Below, one piece after another: positions 26,103 through 40,400 of a DNA stretch of 64,000 nucleotides. The stretch's first letter is position 1, and each line of letters opens with the position of its first letter. Made by a program: the position numbers and the translations under genes. The notes under the pieces are model-generated. The model was given only the letters and a program-made list of their open reading frames with translations, did not search any database and had not been told where the DNA came from. The stretch is taken from positions 891,508 through 955,507 of the forward strand of contig VZRG01000005.1 of NCBI GenBank assembly GCA_013397435.1, read 5' to 3'. The DNA is from Erythrocercus mccallii (lineage: Eukaryota; Chordata; Aves; Passeriformes; Dicruridae).

Positions 26103-29100
26103 GTAAGTGGATACTTGGTTATATCTGGTTAAAAGTGCTTCCATTGTAGCCTTGCTCTGCTTGTCCAGCCACATTAAAGTCCTGGGTCACATAAGAGCAG
26201 CCAGCTGCTCCCTGTGACAAGAGCCCTCTGCCATAAAGATGCTGTTTCTATAAGGAGCACCCTTTGATGTAGTGGAAAGGGGAGGATGGGTGATGTGTTA
26301 TCTAATTGCATTGGTTATAAGAGAGTAACAAGTTCTGAAGTGTTGCTCCTGAAGCTCCTCTTCAGGGACTGCAAGATGACTGCACTCCTGTATACTTTGA
26401 ATTGCCAGACCAACATTCCTTTATATGCTTAGCCATCAAAAACGTCCTGTGTAGTTTTATATGAAGGATCTTCAGTGCCTCAGTAATGCGTTTCAGCATA
26501 GTGGAAAAGGGTGAAACACAACTGTCTTCAAGAATCTCTACCAAACCTGAATCTGCTTTATGATTTGACCAGTCAACTACTTTTTTTTTTCATTGAGTAA
26601 TCTTTATCAATTTATAGCTACTTAAAGCTGCATTATGTTTCTAATCAACATTCATTAGAAGTAGTACAACTGATTTTTTGTTTACCTCACAGAAGAGTTT
26701 TGATGCACTTTGCCTAAATATTAGCAATATATCAGTAGAAAACACCATACTGAATTCCACTATAGACAGATCACTTTAGTTACATTTCTACCTTTGATGA
26801 GTATCTCGGGTATAGATCCACTTGACTGTGTCATTAATCACAATTTAAATGTATGCTCCACATAGTCATCAATACATTGATTTATACAAGAATAAAATTA
26901 AAATGAAGGTCTGTGGCCTAGGATTCTATGTTACTCATATTTACAAATATTTTGACTGCACAGTAGTATAAATTCTAGTGAGAAGAAACATGGGTATAAT
27001 TCCATTACATATCTGTAGAGTTGCACAAGTCTCTCGTGCCAATTTGCAGTCCCCTTTCCACACCCCTCAGCTCTTTGGAGACAAGTTCTTCAGTTCTCTC
27101 ACAAGGCAGGGACCGTACTGTGGGACTGAGTGGGCACCCAGTTCCTGCTGCTGCAGTGCTGCACCTCTCTGCAGACCCTGGGGGAACTTTCCATCTCAGT
27201 GGAGTAAAGCTGCTGCTGTATTCTTTGTAGGGAGATGAAATGTATTGAAAAAATTTACAGTTAACATCAGTCCTGCATTCTAATATTTGGATTTAATAGC
27301 AGACCGCAAGAAGTCTTAGATGTGTGTATATAATGAGTTACGAGACTTGTGGAAGCCAAAGAATCTCCAATCCTTGCAGAAAGGCTCCCTTTCTAAAAGA
27401 AAAACCTAAGCACTTTACCAATCCCAGATTTTGTATATATGTTTGTATATGTATATTGTGTTTGAGTTTTATTTGACAATATTGAGCAAAGCATTTTTCT
27501 GCAGTACTAGTAGAGGTGTTATGATGAGGTAATTGAATGTATTTACCCCTTAGTAAGGACATGGAGAGAAAACTTTTATAGCGAGTGGCACCTTCAAAAT
27601 GCTGCGCTAAATTGGTGTTCACTGTCAACCAGAAAGTCAGAAAAAGGAAGTGTGATTCTAGGTGGAAAAGCAGAGGGACATGAATAAGTGGTGTACCATT
27701 TCTGTTCCAGTCTCATTGCTGTCATGGGTTACTTCCATGTCTTTTCTGTAACAATCTAGCCTCTTCACTGAAAGGTTTTTCCCGTATATTTCCTAAGATT
27801 ATGTTCTTAAGTAAGAGGACATGAGGCATTTAGTACAAAAGAAACATAAAAGCAAAAAGGCAGAACTACCATTCCCCAGGTTTCATTCAGAGATGAATTC
27901 TTTATTAGAAATGTCTGAAAACTTGTCAGAGTATTACCACACAGAGAATTCAGGAGACTTCAGAATTAATGGTCTGTTTTGAGGCAAAACAAAGAACCTC
28001 TGTTCATTTTAAGTTTCTGTAGTTTTATGCCTAACTGTAGACTCTATTCTAGGCACCTCCATAGCTCAAAAAATAAAAAGAGAAAAGACTACAATAAAGT
28101 TGGCAGAATTAAGAATGTGAGTTTTGGTAATCCTGTGAGCTGATGAAACTGGGAGCTTTTTAATTTGGTTAGCTTTTTATTTCTTCCTGTAAGCTAGTTT
28201 TCCACATTATTATCTAAATTGCCACCACTTTACTTCATATTATTTTATGAGGTGATTGATTGTGGCATGTGATGTCCCCCTGGACACCACTGCAGATAAA
28301 TATTACATGCTCCTTGCCCAAGGAAGGAGAACATTTTGTTAAGCTTCTGTTATTCTTTGTCAGTAGAGATGAACTCATACAGAAAGCACAGTTTGAATTG
28401 CTATAACAGTGGTGGTTAATTCTTTGTTTTGATTATAAGTATCACTAAATCATGTTACTGGATGATTAGCTTTTCATTTCCGACAGAAAGTCCTACTTGA
28501 TATTTATGTATAATTTAACATCACAAAGTGTCCCTCATGACAAAAAGATAGGCAGAACCATGCTGTAGAGGAGACAAAGGGGTTTTTTCACTCAGCGTGC
28601 TGTGCACAGACAGGGCAGTGTTTTCCCAGACTGGCAGGCTTGCTGACAGAAGGGAAGAGCTGTGCTGCACAGCACTACCACCCTCTGTCTGCCAGTCCCT
28701 CCTCTGCCTGCCCATCTCATCTCCCTTCCCACCTGCCTCCCCGTGCAGCAAATACAAAGCTCTTTCTTCAGTAATTTCTCTTGCAGTAGGTCAGCCTGCC
28801 AGACATTTTTCTCTTTTATTTCCCTTTGTATAACATTTTCTTCATGTGTGCCCGTGTGCATTCTGCATCTGTTTACTTGGTGGATTAAAAAGCCAACTAT
28901 AGTAAAAGATTGTATCTTCAATTCCTCCTGTAGCTTTTTAACTGCAACCAGATAAACTTTTGACCCTAACAAACAAAAATTACATATATATTAACTGGAA
29001 AATATCTGTGTATACTGGTTCCCTTCTCAGCCTTGTTTGCCTTCTTATTCTGTGATATCCTTAAAAACAGAAAACAACCAAAATTACATTTTCTAAGAAA

Positions 29101-32100
29101 ATAATAGAACATTTTTTTTGTCCTAAAATGATAAAGTCATGTGAACAGTCAAGGACTCTGCAGGTGTACAACTGATAATGTAGGCTGTTGCTAATAAACA
29201 ACTGCAGATACAATTTTTAAAGGGGTTTTATTTTTGGTTATCAGTGATTTTTGCTGGTCTTACTCCAAGCACCATGGAGAAATAATATCAAATAAGCTGA
29301 GGTAGATTACTGTTTCTGAATAAGTAGTATTGAAAATAAACCTCTGCTGACATAGTAAGGTCATACATGAAAATTTCTCACCTCTTAATGCTTACAGAAC
29401 CTTCAGGGGTTGGTTTGGAGTACAGTATTCCTGAATCATGCGGACATGATGAAAAATCTACCTGGAGGTTCATGTGTGACTCAGACACTTTTGTAAAATG
29501 CACCCTTTGTGAATTGAACCTTCACCACTTTTTCCTATATTGATTTCACTGTGTCAAAGTAAGAATACCTAAAATTTGGCAGTTTCATTGCTGTGCCATG
29601 TGCCTTGGTCACTCCCCACAGTTGTAATGGAAGACAGGCTCCAAAAGAGTTGTAACAGTGTGAGTTTGGATTAAAATTGGCAAAACATTTAATGCACTGA
29701 TGGTAGTCCAGGCTCAGTTTAGTTAACTGTATCTTTCAAAGTACAGTGCCTACTCTTCCGTGTTTGAAACAAGTCTTGTATTTCATTACTGCCTCAGGAT
29801 AAGGATAGATGGATAGTGGTGGCAGAATCAAAACATAAATGGGATAAGAGTTATTCTGGAGACTTATAACATTTGCCATATTACTGTGTTTTTCCTGTAA
29901 TCCCTGAAGGCTTTGAAAGTTACAGGGATACTTTGAAAAACATGTTTACATATCAATTCACATGTAGACAATCTCATTTTTACTGATAAGGGCATTTGTT
30001 CAAAACATTTTGATTCAAATCTTTATTGCAAAAAATGCAAGTACTCATCTTCCTTAAAGACAATTTTTTTTAGTGAACCAAGAGAAATGCACTACCCTAA
30101 CATACAATGTACTCACTGGTTTTACATTTATCCTCTTTTATTTGCAAGTAAAACTGTGTGCAATCACTGCGTATGCATAGATAGATGTTCTTGTCAGTCT
30201 GGAACAGCTTCCACATAATAGCTGGAGAAGGAATATGCCAGTGGCAGCAGGAAGGGTGCAAGTACAGCAGCATATGGAAAAATGGGCCACTGATAATGTT
30301 AAAAATATGTTGAGGAGAACTTCTGTTCTGGAAGTTTCTCAAGCCCTTACAGTCTTTCTAAAAAGGTCAATGTCTTAACAAACACCCTTATTATTTTTTC
30401 TGTTGTCCTTCCTGTGGTCCATTGCTGAATGCAATCTGTCTGTCTTTAAAAGCATCAACAAAAACATGTCTTATTCATAAGCAGTGTAAAACTCCTGGTT
30501 TGGTGATATGCAAGACTAAGGACTCCAGATTGTTTCCTTTTGATTGTTGTGCATGAATGTAGTAGTATAAAAGGTACAAATTGTTCAACTGAAATGGATC
30601 AGTTTTCATTTTCTCACTAGCAACTCTGCTGTTTTGGATAATACCCAAAATACCACAGCAGTTTCAGTGTTTTGATTCCTAACTCTGGAACAAAGGAGTT
30701 CCTTGTGCTCCAATCCACGTCCCTCTCCTAAGATGGCTTTCTCTGCCTCACGTTTATTGCTCTACCTTTTTAGTAAACAGAGCCAGGAGTCTATCTTGAG
30801 TTTCCCTGTTTGAGTGTAAGAAAACAAAGTATGTCCTCTGCAGAAAGTTGAGTCCTGCCTCCAAGATGAAATGTGAGAATTCAGCTAGCTGGTATGAAAA
30901 GTAAACAGGAAATAATCGTTAGAAATTGGAATCTCCAGCAAGTCTTTCAACTTTTAGCTGTGTATTTTTAAGAGATCCTTTGAACATGAACTTACTTGAA
31001 CTCTTAAGGCTAAAGTGTTTAGAGGTTGAAATAACTAACAAAATACCAATGACTAAGTTCTGCTGAGCAATTTTAATTCCAGTGTTTCCCGAGGCAGAAA
31101 ATCAAGGACTGCAAATTCTATAACTGTGATAATCAAGACAGTAATTGGCAATGTTCCTTTAGGGCAGGCAGGCTCACATGAGGTCACTTCTGGCTCCCTC
31201 TCACCCAGCACCCACTGTATACAGATGTTGTCTCAGTGCTACCCAGATGGGTTTTTCAGATGTGGGTGAACATGTGCTTGCTGACCTCCTTTAGTGCCAG
31301 GTGTTGCTATGCTGAGGAGAGTACCCAGGACAGAAAAGCAGTGCCCAAGCTCAACTAACTTAGACCTCTAAAAGAAAACAGGTGTAAGCGATTCAGCCAA
31401 GTTACATCTCCTACTCAAGTGTAGAGGTTTTTAAGTTGGATTATACAAGGCTTCTGGAATCATATCAAAGTATTGCTCCAGTCCTTTGTTCTGCTCTCGT
31501 AGAAATTAATATGAATGCCAGAAAAAGATATATTTAAGTTAGATTGCCAACATTTTTTACACTCTGTTAGAGCCCCCTAGTGAAACTGAGCATTTTTTGT
31601 GATGGCAGCAAGACACACCACATATGGATTCACTTAGAAAACATGGACAGGAGAACCGCAAATGTTTCCAGTAGACAAGCCCTTGCATTTGAGGAACTTG
31701 TGGTGTGCTGTTTTATCCTAAAAAGACTTCAGAGTTCTAGTAAAATTTTCTTTTCTTTCAAATATTCTACAGATAGCATGAACACTAAATGAATAAACCA
31801 TTCATTTGTTTTAAGACATTTACATTAGTGGAAAAAAACCATAATGTCTATGTTTCATACAAATCTATAAACATAAATGAAAAAGATATTTGTAAAGTAA
31901 AGTGTCTGACACTAAATTTGAAAGGCTCCCCAGAGTTTTTTGAAGCCAGGAAATTCTGGTTGAGGTTATGGAATATTGATTTCTTTTTAACAGAAAAGAT
32001 GCAACCTTACCCGTCAACCTTCATTGTCAAGAAAAACCTTAATACAACAGCTGTTTAAAAGCAGTTTTATCAAAGGAGAATATTTTTTAAAAAGATAGTT

Positions 32101-34343
32101 ATTAATCAATAGACATTAGAGTACATTCTGTGGAAGAATGTAGTGCATTTTTTAAAAAATCAATGTCTAATTTTGTACAAAGCCTGCATTCTGCTTTCAC
32201 TTTTCCCACTCCATATATATCACCTAAGAATATCTACAATACTTAATTTATTTAATATTAATATATGTAAAATCTCTGTTTTCATGGAGATTTGCATTTT
32301 CAGCAAGTTTTAGATTTATACAAAGTCAAAATCCTGAACACAAATCTGTAAGATTCATATGTTTTGTTTGCCATTTTGAGGAAAAAATTCTCATTTGGTG
32401 AGCACTGGTCAAGTTAGTTGTTTACCAGGTGGTAAACTAGTAAGTAGGCAGATTGTGATAGGACCAGGAGAGATAGGATCAAGAGAGGACTGTGTAAACA
32501 AATGCTATTACTGATAGGCCAAGAATTAGATTAATCAGTTTGCAGAAGGTAACAGGCTCAGCAGAGCACTGAATTTAGCTCACCATCAGGAATTTTGCCC
32601 CATGTGATGCATTCTGGTTATGCATGCATATGTGTGCTGTGAACAGACTAAGGCATGTGACGTGTGTTACAGTCCTCTCAAATTTACCCTGCATCATCAA
32701 CCTTTCTCCTATTTTGTGCCTAGCATTGTTTGCTGTCTTGCAGTTGATGCTGATGGTACTCACCTTCCACAGAGAATGCTCTGCTCTGCTGGCTTACAAC
32801 TAATCAGAGGATGTGCACGTTGTAAGCAGGACCCCAGCCTGCTTGTAACAAAGGTGGTCATGCGGTGCAATTGCCAAACGAGAGCTCTGTGATGGTGGAA
32901 GGGAGAGGCAACAATTTTCATCTGCCAGAGACAGCAAAGGGTTTTGAATGTGCTCTGTGGTCTGAGAGCACAGAGGTTTTATGCTATTTGGTGACAAGGC
33001 TGGGAATGATCTCTGGGTGCTTTTCCCATGCTGGAGATGTGGTTCTCATTTCCATAACGCAGTTAAGAATACAAGATGTTACCAGAGGACAGTTCACCAG
33101 CAGAAGGGGACCTGGATCTCCTTTCTGCCTCCCAGACTCCATCCCAACACTGCAGAAAATCAGCATTTCCATTTACAGAAGAAACACTGGGCAACTTTGG
33201 AGAAGGAAACAGGTTCTGGGATTCTGCAAGCCCAGAAGAGGATTCTTGAGGAAAGCCTGTGATATACAACTAGAGTAATGCCAGAGCAGCACCGTAACTG
33301 TGATAATCTAAAAGAGGATTTAAAAAGACTGGCACAACCTGTCAAAGCTGTAAAGGTGAATTCTTGTTAATGAAGTATCAAGTCAAGTTTTAGGCTAATG
33401 ACAAGATGTCGTTTTATAAACAATTCAGTGGGAAGAGAATTATGTATGAATCAAGGTAATCTTCAAGGTTAATTAATTTACTATTTTTAAAAATACGGTA
33501 TTCATTTGGGATTTTGTCCCAGAGGCTTCAACTGGTTTTGAAAGGAAATTCCAAATGGAAATCATGCATGCTTGTTCAGTTACAAATGTATTCTATAGCT
33601 ATATTTTTCCTTGTTGCAGCTCCTTTTTGACCTGAGGCTGCCTTTCCTTACACTGGCTTCAAAGAGTACATGTAGGCTTGGAGCACTTAGTGACAGATAC
33701 TTTTTCATCTGCCATTGATCAGATTTTTTGACCTTGGAGAAAACATCTTTCTCTCAGGCTTACTTTCCGATTTGTCTTTTTTAAAATACCAATCTATTTA
33801 GATTATAAAATTCTCATACTGCAAAAAAGCTTTTAGTAGAAGTTTGTGAAAAGCCTGGTGGAACAAGGGCCTAGCTTCACTGATGTCTCTAAACACATCC
33901 TCACAGTGATACTATTAGAGTTTTGGGTTTTCATGTTAATTTTTAAAATAAACCTGTCCCAGCTACGAAAGGAAATACTGGATCTGTTTCTTTACCAGTA
34001 TAAATCAAGAGTTAACGTCACTTAAGAAAATTGAATTGCATAGGTGTGAAACAGTGAGAATTAGAAGAGAATCATGCCTGTAATCAGCAATAAGGTGATG
34101 AAGGAGACTCTGGCACCTTCTTAAGCCTTAGAACAAAAGCACTTCCATAAATTACTATTATGTTACACCAAGTGTATTCAAGGACCAATTTACATAAGTA
34201 GGGGAAACTAGCTAATCTATGTATTACTTATGATTGCATCATGATTATCCTAGTGCAGGACTTGTGTAAAAAATTATAATAATGTACCCTAAGGACTTAG
34301 AGACCAGTTCATAAGATTCAAAATTCCTGTATCCAGGAACCAT

Positions 34344-34485
34344 ACAGAATCACAGAATATTCTGAGTTGGAAGAGACCCATAAGGATCATCAAGTCCAGC
34401 TCTTCAGTAAATGGCCCACACAGAGATGGAAGCCACAACCTTGGCATTATTAACACCATGCTCTAACCAACTGAGCTAATCTCAG
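34344..34485 (-). mobile_element. tRNA-Ile-derived SINE with a CR1-type tail (TguSINE1-like)
   Basis: Read on the minus strand, the element starts with a tRNA-like head (34485 down to about 34412) containing TTAGCTCAGTTGGTTAGAGC, the conserved A-box region of tRNA-Ile, then an anticodon loop reading TTAATAA (anticodon AAT) and an acceptor-end remnant GTGTGGGCCA. The T-arm/B box is eroded (GGCTTCCATCT in place of GGTTCGATCCC). The remaining ~65 bases are a CR1-like 3' tail with GATGATCC, TCTCTTCCAACTCAG and the terminal ATTCTGTGATTCTG octamer pattern used by CR1 reverse transcriptase. This is the structure of the songbird SINE family mobilised by CR1. It is non-coding and probably dead because of the damaged B box. 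The family name is from memory; only the two-part structure is seen directly. Confidence 0.85.
34412..34483 (-). pseudogene. tRNA-Ile(AAT)-like pseudogene forming the SINE head
   Basis: About 72 nt, the length of a real tRNA, and co-linear with tRNA-Ile: D-arm and anticodon arm are well kept, the T-arm is not, and the 5' acceptor strand no longer pairs with the 3' side. It is part of the SINE rather than a free tRNA gene. Confidence 0.75.
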
Positions 34486-37400
34486 TGGCATGCTACATAA
34501 TCCCATGCAAATGTGATTAAATAGTTTGATTTTATGCCTCTTGATAATCTTATCAGGAGGTTTGTTTCAAAGCATTTTTGCTCTGAGGCTTAGCACTCTG
34601 CTTTTAATTTCCAGCCTAAAGGTGCTCCTATTCATTTTGCCCCCGTCTGTTCTTGGTCAAACATTCTTCTGAAGTTCAATAACTCTTGTCCTTTCTCAGT
34701 GTTCACCACATTAATTTATAGACAAAAATTTTACTTGCATTTTCATTTTTAGGCTAACTATGTTAACATCACTTCATTTTCAGTAATGTAAAGATTTTCT
34801 ACTTCTGTCTGCAACAATGACCCTTCTTTGGATCTATTCCACTTTGAATTCATTTTTCTGGGGCAGCCAATGCTCACAGGATTCAAGCTTTTTGTGCAAA
34901 TAGCATTTATACTTCCTTCTCTTCTCTGGGATGACTTTGCTGCATTGTAAAATATCTTCCTTCCATTGTGCTCATGACTGGTAATGCAGTCATCCTGAAA
35001 TTCACTGATATACTAGGTTTTCTCCTTCTTCTACGTTTCTAGCAGATGATCCTACATAATAAAGGAAACCACGTTAGCATGATTGACTTGATGAACTAGT
35101 GCATTGCTCTGTTTAATCCAGTCCTTCCTGTATGGTAGTCTAATTTGCCACTTTATATAATGTGCCTTACAACTTTGCAATTTCCCCAAATATTATTCAA
35201 GGAAATTATTAAAAACATTGGATGAGAGCAATCCTGATGGAGATTTTAGTGACCCTCCTACTGAAGTAGCATAGCTTGTCTTTTAGCACAACCTGTTATC
35301 ATTTCCGCTTTAGTTAATCCTTTATCCTCCCCAAAGTTTAGTAATTTCTGTCTGTAGTACTGCCTGAAATACTTTATTGACCTTCAGAGAGTTTAGATCT
35401 GCTGCATGTCCTTTGTTGAGAAAATAGGTCATTTTATTTTAAAAAATGAGGTTAGCTAGATCTGTCTTTGATTTATCTATGTTACATCTTCATTAATATC
35501 CTTTAGTCCTGGCCACTGGACCTGTGCTTTTATGTTCCAGCTCTGCAATAGAGATGATCCAGTCCTGCTTCCTCAATTCACCCTGAGTTCAGTGACTTCT
35601 CTGGGTTTTTCATCTCCTTTGTCTGTATTCATTTTTCTGCCCAAACACTCATTCTCTGAGTGCTGCCTCTGTTGTCTGCTGGTTCATGTAGGAAATTGAG
35701 ATAGTGTCCTTATTCTGCTGGGGCTCCTTCTGAAACACCTTAACGTGTTCCCCCATCTGCCCTGCATGGGAAGCCAAGCTCTGGGTTCTCTCTCTTATTT
35801 ATGTAAGAAACCTTTTGTTAGGTGTTTGAATATCATTTGCAAAGTCTCAGGTAGACTTACAGCAAATCTTACTTCTGGCCTTCAAATGTAGCATTTTCTT
35901 GTCTTTTTATTTCCTCCCTTCTATGTTCATTCCTGATATACTTATTGAGGTGTCTGAGTAAGAGGCTGATTGATTAAAACATTCTCAACTGTACCTGCTG
36001 AAGCATCTTAATAACATAATTATTTTAAAATTATTTTTGCAGAGGCAGTGCTAACAATTTTTTTTATCTCAGTGTATAAATGTACACTGTGATCTGACAC
36101 CCTGGAAGTTAGAAACATTCAAGATACCATAAGTAGGAGCTTATTATTGAAACTATTGAATGTAGTCAGGTCTAACAGTTTGACATTCATTTTTTACTTT
36201 GATAGGTAAAATGTTTTCATTTCAAATGTCCTGAGAAAGAATATAATGACCTAAATTTTGCAGTACAGAGGCAAATCATGTGTATCTATCCTAAACTGAT
36301 TTTAGTCCCACTGACGTGGAGTAATTGCTTAATTACAGTTTTCAGGTTGTAACCTCTGGCTAGTTTTCCTCTCAAAGCAGTGTGAATTAGTATTAAGTCC
36401 ATTCATTCAGCAGTGTTTGCCACAAAGCCTCTTGTTGTGAGTCAGTGGTATCTGCAGTGCTGTTGAAAGCATGGTTCCAACCTATTTCTTACATGATTGC
36501 GAAAACAAATAGTGAAATGTAATAGCATAAACACTGAACATTCTTTGGCTATTTCATAGTGGATTGATGAAGAATGAGTTGTGTAACACAGTGACAGATC
36601 AACAGAATCTGAAGAATGTTGAAGGCATGTCAAGATGTTATTTAGCAAAACCACTACCTTTGGACTACCTGCCAAAGAGATGCACTTCCAGCAGGGTAGG
36701 TTCTCTTATCAGATGGCCTTTTGTTAACAAGAAATTGGAAATTAGGGGCTGAAATCTCACTTCTTACCATGGTTTAAATGCAATTTCTTATTTCTTGTTA
36801 CTGACTACAGCCTTTTGTTAAAGGATGTCTGCTGGACAGCCTTTCCCAATCTGTGTCTTTTAAAGAAACTATGTGGGACATTTTGTAATGTCACTGCAGG
36901 TCTTGTTGCCAAAGAGAGACCCTGTCTCTAACATCCACCCCAAATCCCAGGTGTAGCCTTTCACCACTGCGCTTTTCTAAGTAAGCAATTGAGTGGAAAT
37001 TATCTTTTCTCTATGTGTGGCCAGCCATACATGCACATCCCAAAGCAGGAAGACAGTTGGGTTCCTCATTATTGGTTATCTACTTCTGCCTCCTAAAATG
37101 CTGTAAACTCAGAATGTGGAGTCCTCAGTTCAGTCTGGGATAACTTGGATGATTACTTCAACTTCAAACTGAGCATCACAGGATTGACGCCCCGCTACTG
37201 ATCTCCGTGGTGGGACAAGAGGGCTGCATATGATTCACACAGCACACAGCCTGCTTTCAAACAGCCTTTGTACTTTTGCAGTACAGCAATCTGCAAATCA
37301 TTATGCACCTCCTCTTTGCCCAATCCACACAGGATGTAAGTCTGTGTCCGCTCCCAGCTTGATAGCCTTCCTCTTTAACACTATCAATAAAAACTCCTGC

Positions 37401-40400
37401 TTCCAGCTTTGTACTGCCTTCCTCTAGCCAAGAGGGTGGGTGTCATATTCACAGATGTCCCACATCTGACAGGGTTGTGGCTAGAAGTATATTTTCCAAA
37501 GGCAGGTAGGGGAATAGACGTACCATTGTGCAGCTGGTTCATCCACACTGTCACAACTGCTAACCCAGAGTTCAGGGGTCCAAGAGAACAAACTGTGTTC
37601 CAGGAAAAGCATGGTTGTATGCATTCCACCACTGACATTTCTTCCTGCTGGCAGACCATGTCATTTTTGTGGAGAGGATTGCTCTGGATGTACTCATTTT
37701 AAATGAGGATTAAGTGTTTGATGCAATGATCGTTTCCTGGTGCTTGTCACAGGTCTTGCTTCAGGGAGAGAAAGAGGTGGACATTTGTCTGGAGGAGTTT
37801 GAGTGTTTCTGATAGACAAGCAGATGCAGAACCCCATCTTACTGATTTGTGTCTGTGGAAGTAGCAAAGCTGTATTAGCTCCCTTGCTATCTCCACTCCA
37901 AGTGCAGCAAACAAAGACGCTCATTGTGACAATTCAAGCTGTGACAGGCCAAGTCTTCCCCCAGGAACAGCACAGGAATAAGAAAAATTTGAAGAGAAAG
38001 ACCTGTGCAATCCCTCTGATTTCATACTGCTTTCTGCAGACAGTAACACCCTGTTCACATCTTCAACTTTCATTTGATATTCAATTCTATAACAATTCAA
38101 TCTAAATCTTCATAGGTATTCAACACCTTGTGTATGTTTGTTCTACCAGGAGATGACTATAAAGCAAATTTTAGGCAGCTGGTGAGAGCATGGTAATGGG
38201 GTTGGAGGAGCTGGTCTTTGAAAGGGAGTCCTGGTACTTCTGCTGCTGCCCAGAGAAAAGCTATGGCTCAAAGCTCAGATTTGGACTCACACAGCAAGCA
38301 TACCTTCAATCCATGCCAGTGTTCATGTTAAAAGCACAGACCTGGAGTAGGTCCTAGGAACTCCATACTAGTTTGGCCCTTTCCTTTGCTTCGCATTCCA
38401 CTTTCCAGGGTAGAAAAGCATAACTTTATCCTTGGATGACAAAGTTCAGGTTTGGCTATAACCCTGAAAAACATTCCTGTTGGCCCACACAGGTGATGTG
38501 CACATCTTTGAGATTCTGGACTTCATTTTTCAGTGAAGAGTAATCATGGATGTTTTCACTGAGATAATATAAATGTACCAATGTGTGCAACTGCATCCAT
38601 TCAGGAAAAAAAAAAAAAATTGGACATGTGTGTAAGCCAGGTGAACTCATTATAAACATCTTGTAATACAGCTTGGGAAGTTTCAAATACCACAATTGAA
38701 GAGAACTTTCTCACAATATTCAAAATCTGTATGTTTGTTATTCTTCCTGGAGTTTTACATGCCATTCAAATCTGTCTTCCAGATAGAAATCAGTGATACA
38801 GGTCATGGCTCTGAGAGTGTGGGCTGTGGTGATTAGCAATGATCTGCTTGTGGTGATATTCACTTGCTTCCACAATATGCAATGTATTTGAATCCTCTCT
38901 GAGCTTCCTTTCTTTGTTTTATTCAACAGACAAGTGAAGAAATAAGTAGAAACATGCCATGAGTGCTGTTGTATCAAGTGAAGTATGAGACTGTGCTTTG
39001 CTGTTTTCTTTCATCTACTTGGCCAAGCTGGGACAATATGTAACCAGGCATTATGCAATATTTGTTCTGCTTCTCACAGCATAAAAAGCTATGTTAACTC
39101 TTTTGTGCTGGTAAAATTCTTGTGGATAAATACAAGGGACAGAACTCTTTGACGTTAACAATTCCAATATCCAGTATAAATCATTGGACCATCACAGGCA
39201 TTACTTTTGTATGTTATATATGCTAAAGGACAGTAGTTTTGCTCAAATATGCTGGTTTCCCTCTGAGAAGTATTTTCTCTATTTCAAAGAATGCTGTCTA
39301 TCATTCTGACGTACTCCAAAGTGTAAGCCCAAGCCAAACAAACCAAGCAACAGCAAAATCAGCAGTTGACTAGAGTGTGTCACAAAGACTTAAAATCCCA
39401 AAAGAGTCTTCTGTCAGGCACCCATTTGTACCCTAGGTATCACCATTTAATGAGTTACTGTGAAGTCAGTGAACACTAATGCGAAATTCTTTAACATCAC
39501 TATGAATCCATTTTGCTGACCTCTGAGTTATGAACTACAGAAAATGTCACAAGCTGCAGCCAACTGTTCATGCCTTCTGCATGATCTGCTTAGACCCTGA
39601 AGCAGCTGACCCCTAGATATACCCAGATAGCAAGTTTATAGTAAATACACCTGATCTGAAGTGAAAAGATGAATTACCACCTTTAAAATATAGGGCAGTT
39701 GCCAGAAAGTTTTAAAATTTTCTCTGCAGAACATGGGGCTTGGAATGAAACTTCCTGAAAGTGATGAATCAGTTCTGATTATTGATATAAGGCACTAATT
39801 TTCCTGAAGGTTTTCAAAGGCTTCTGAAATGGTTCTGAAATATTCTAGTAATTGGTGTTGTATAATATTAAAAATCCTTCCAAGCTGTCTCATTAACTAC
39901 AGCCATAGTTGTTTCTCAAAACCAAAATTAACTATTTGGTTTGACATATTGTGAGCCCTCTTACACAGGTGGATAATTCTAGATGCAAAAGGAGTTTTGG
40001 TCACCTAGTTTCTCAGTTCAGTGGATCTGCAATTGAATCACTTCCTCTTAATGGGTGACTTGACTAAGTGGTTTGAAAGTAATTAGCAAAAAAATAGTAG
40101 ACCCAGTATTGAAGTGTATGATCAACATCTTATCAGGAACTACTTATTTCCTGTGGAAAACTGCGGTTGACTTCTCAAGAAATTCAGAAAGCAACTTGTT
40201 GCTCCTACTTTTAAGGAAGCTAATCAAGGAATGGTTGCACCATCCCAGGCATGTTTTGACTTGTGATGAAGTGATCCCAACTGATTCTAAAGGCATTTTC
40301 AGAAAGTCTATTCTTTATTGCTATTGGATGTTTCATTTGGTCAATTTTAAGAAAGCAGTAATTGTCTTCTTACAGACGCAGACTATTTTTTATCCACTAA

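Noticed and set aside
32865..33278. 137-codon open frame with several overlapping frames on both strands
   Set aside because: Multiple frames are open because the region is slightly GC-richer; no protein family is recognised and there is no splice-site pattern linking it to the gene.
34412..34483. Functional tRNA-Ile gene
   Set aside because: T-arm and acceptor stem are broken and it runs directly into a CR1 tail, so it is a SINE head rather than a tRNA gene.
37181..37440. LTR-like end: CAATAAAAACTCCTGCTTCC followed by a moderately GC-rich stretch
   Set aside because: The AATAAA-plus-R/U5 look is suggestive of a solo LTR, but no TG...CA termini, target duplication or internal retroviral sequence could be identified.
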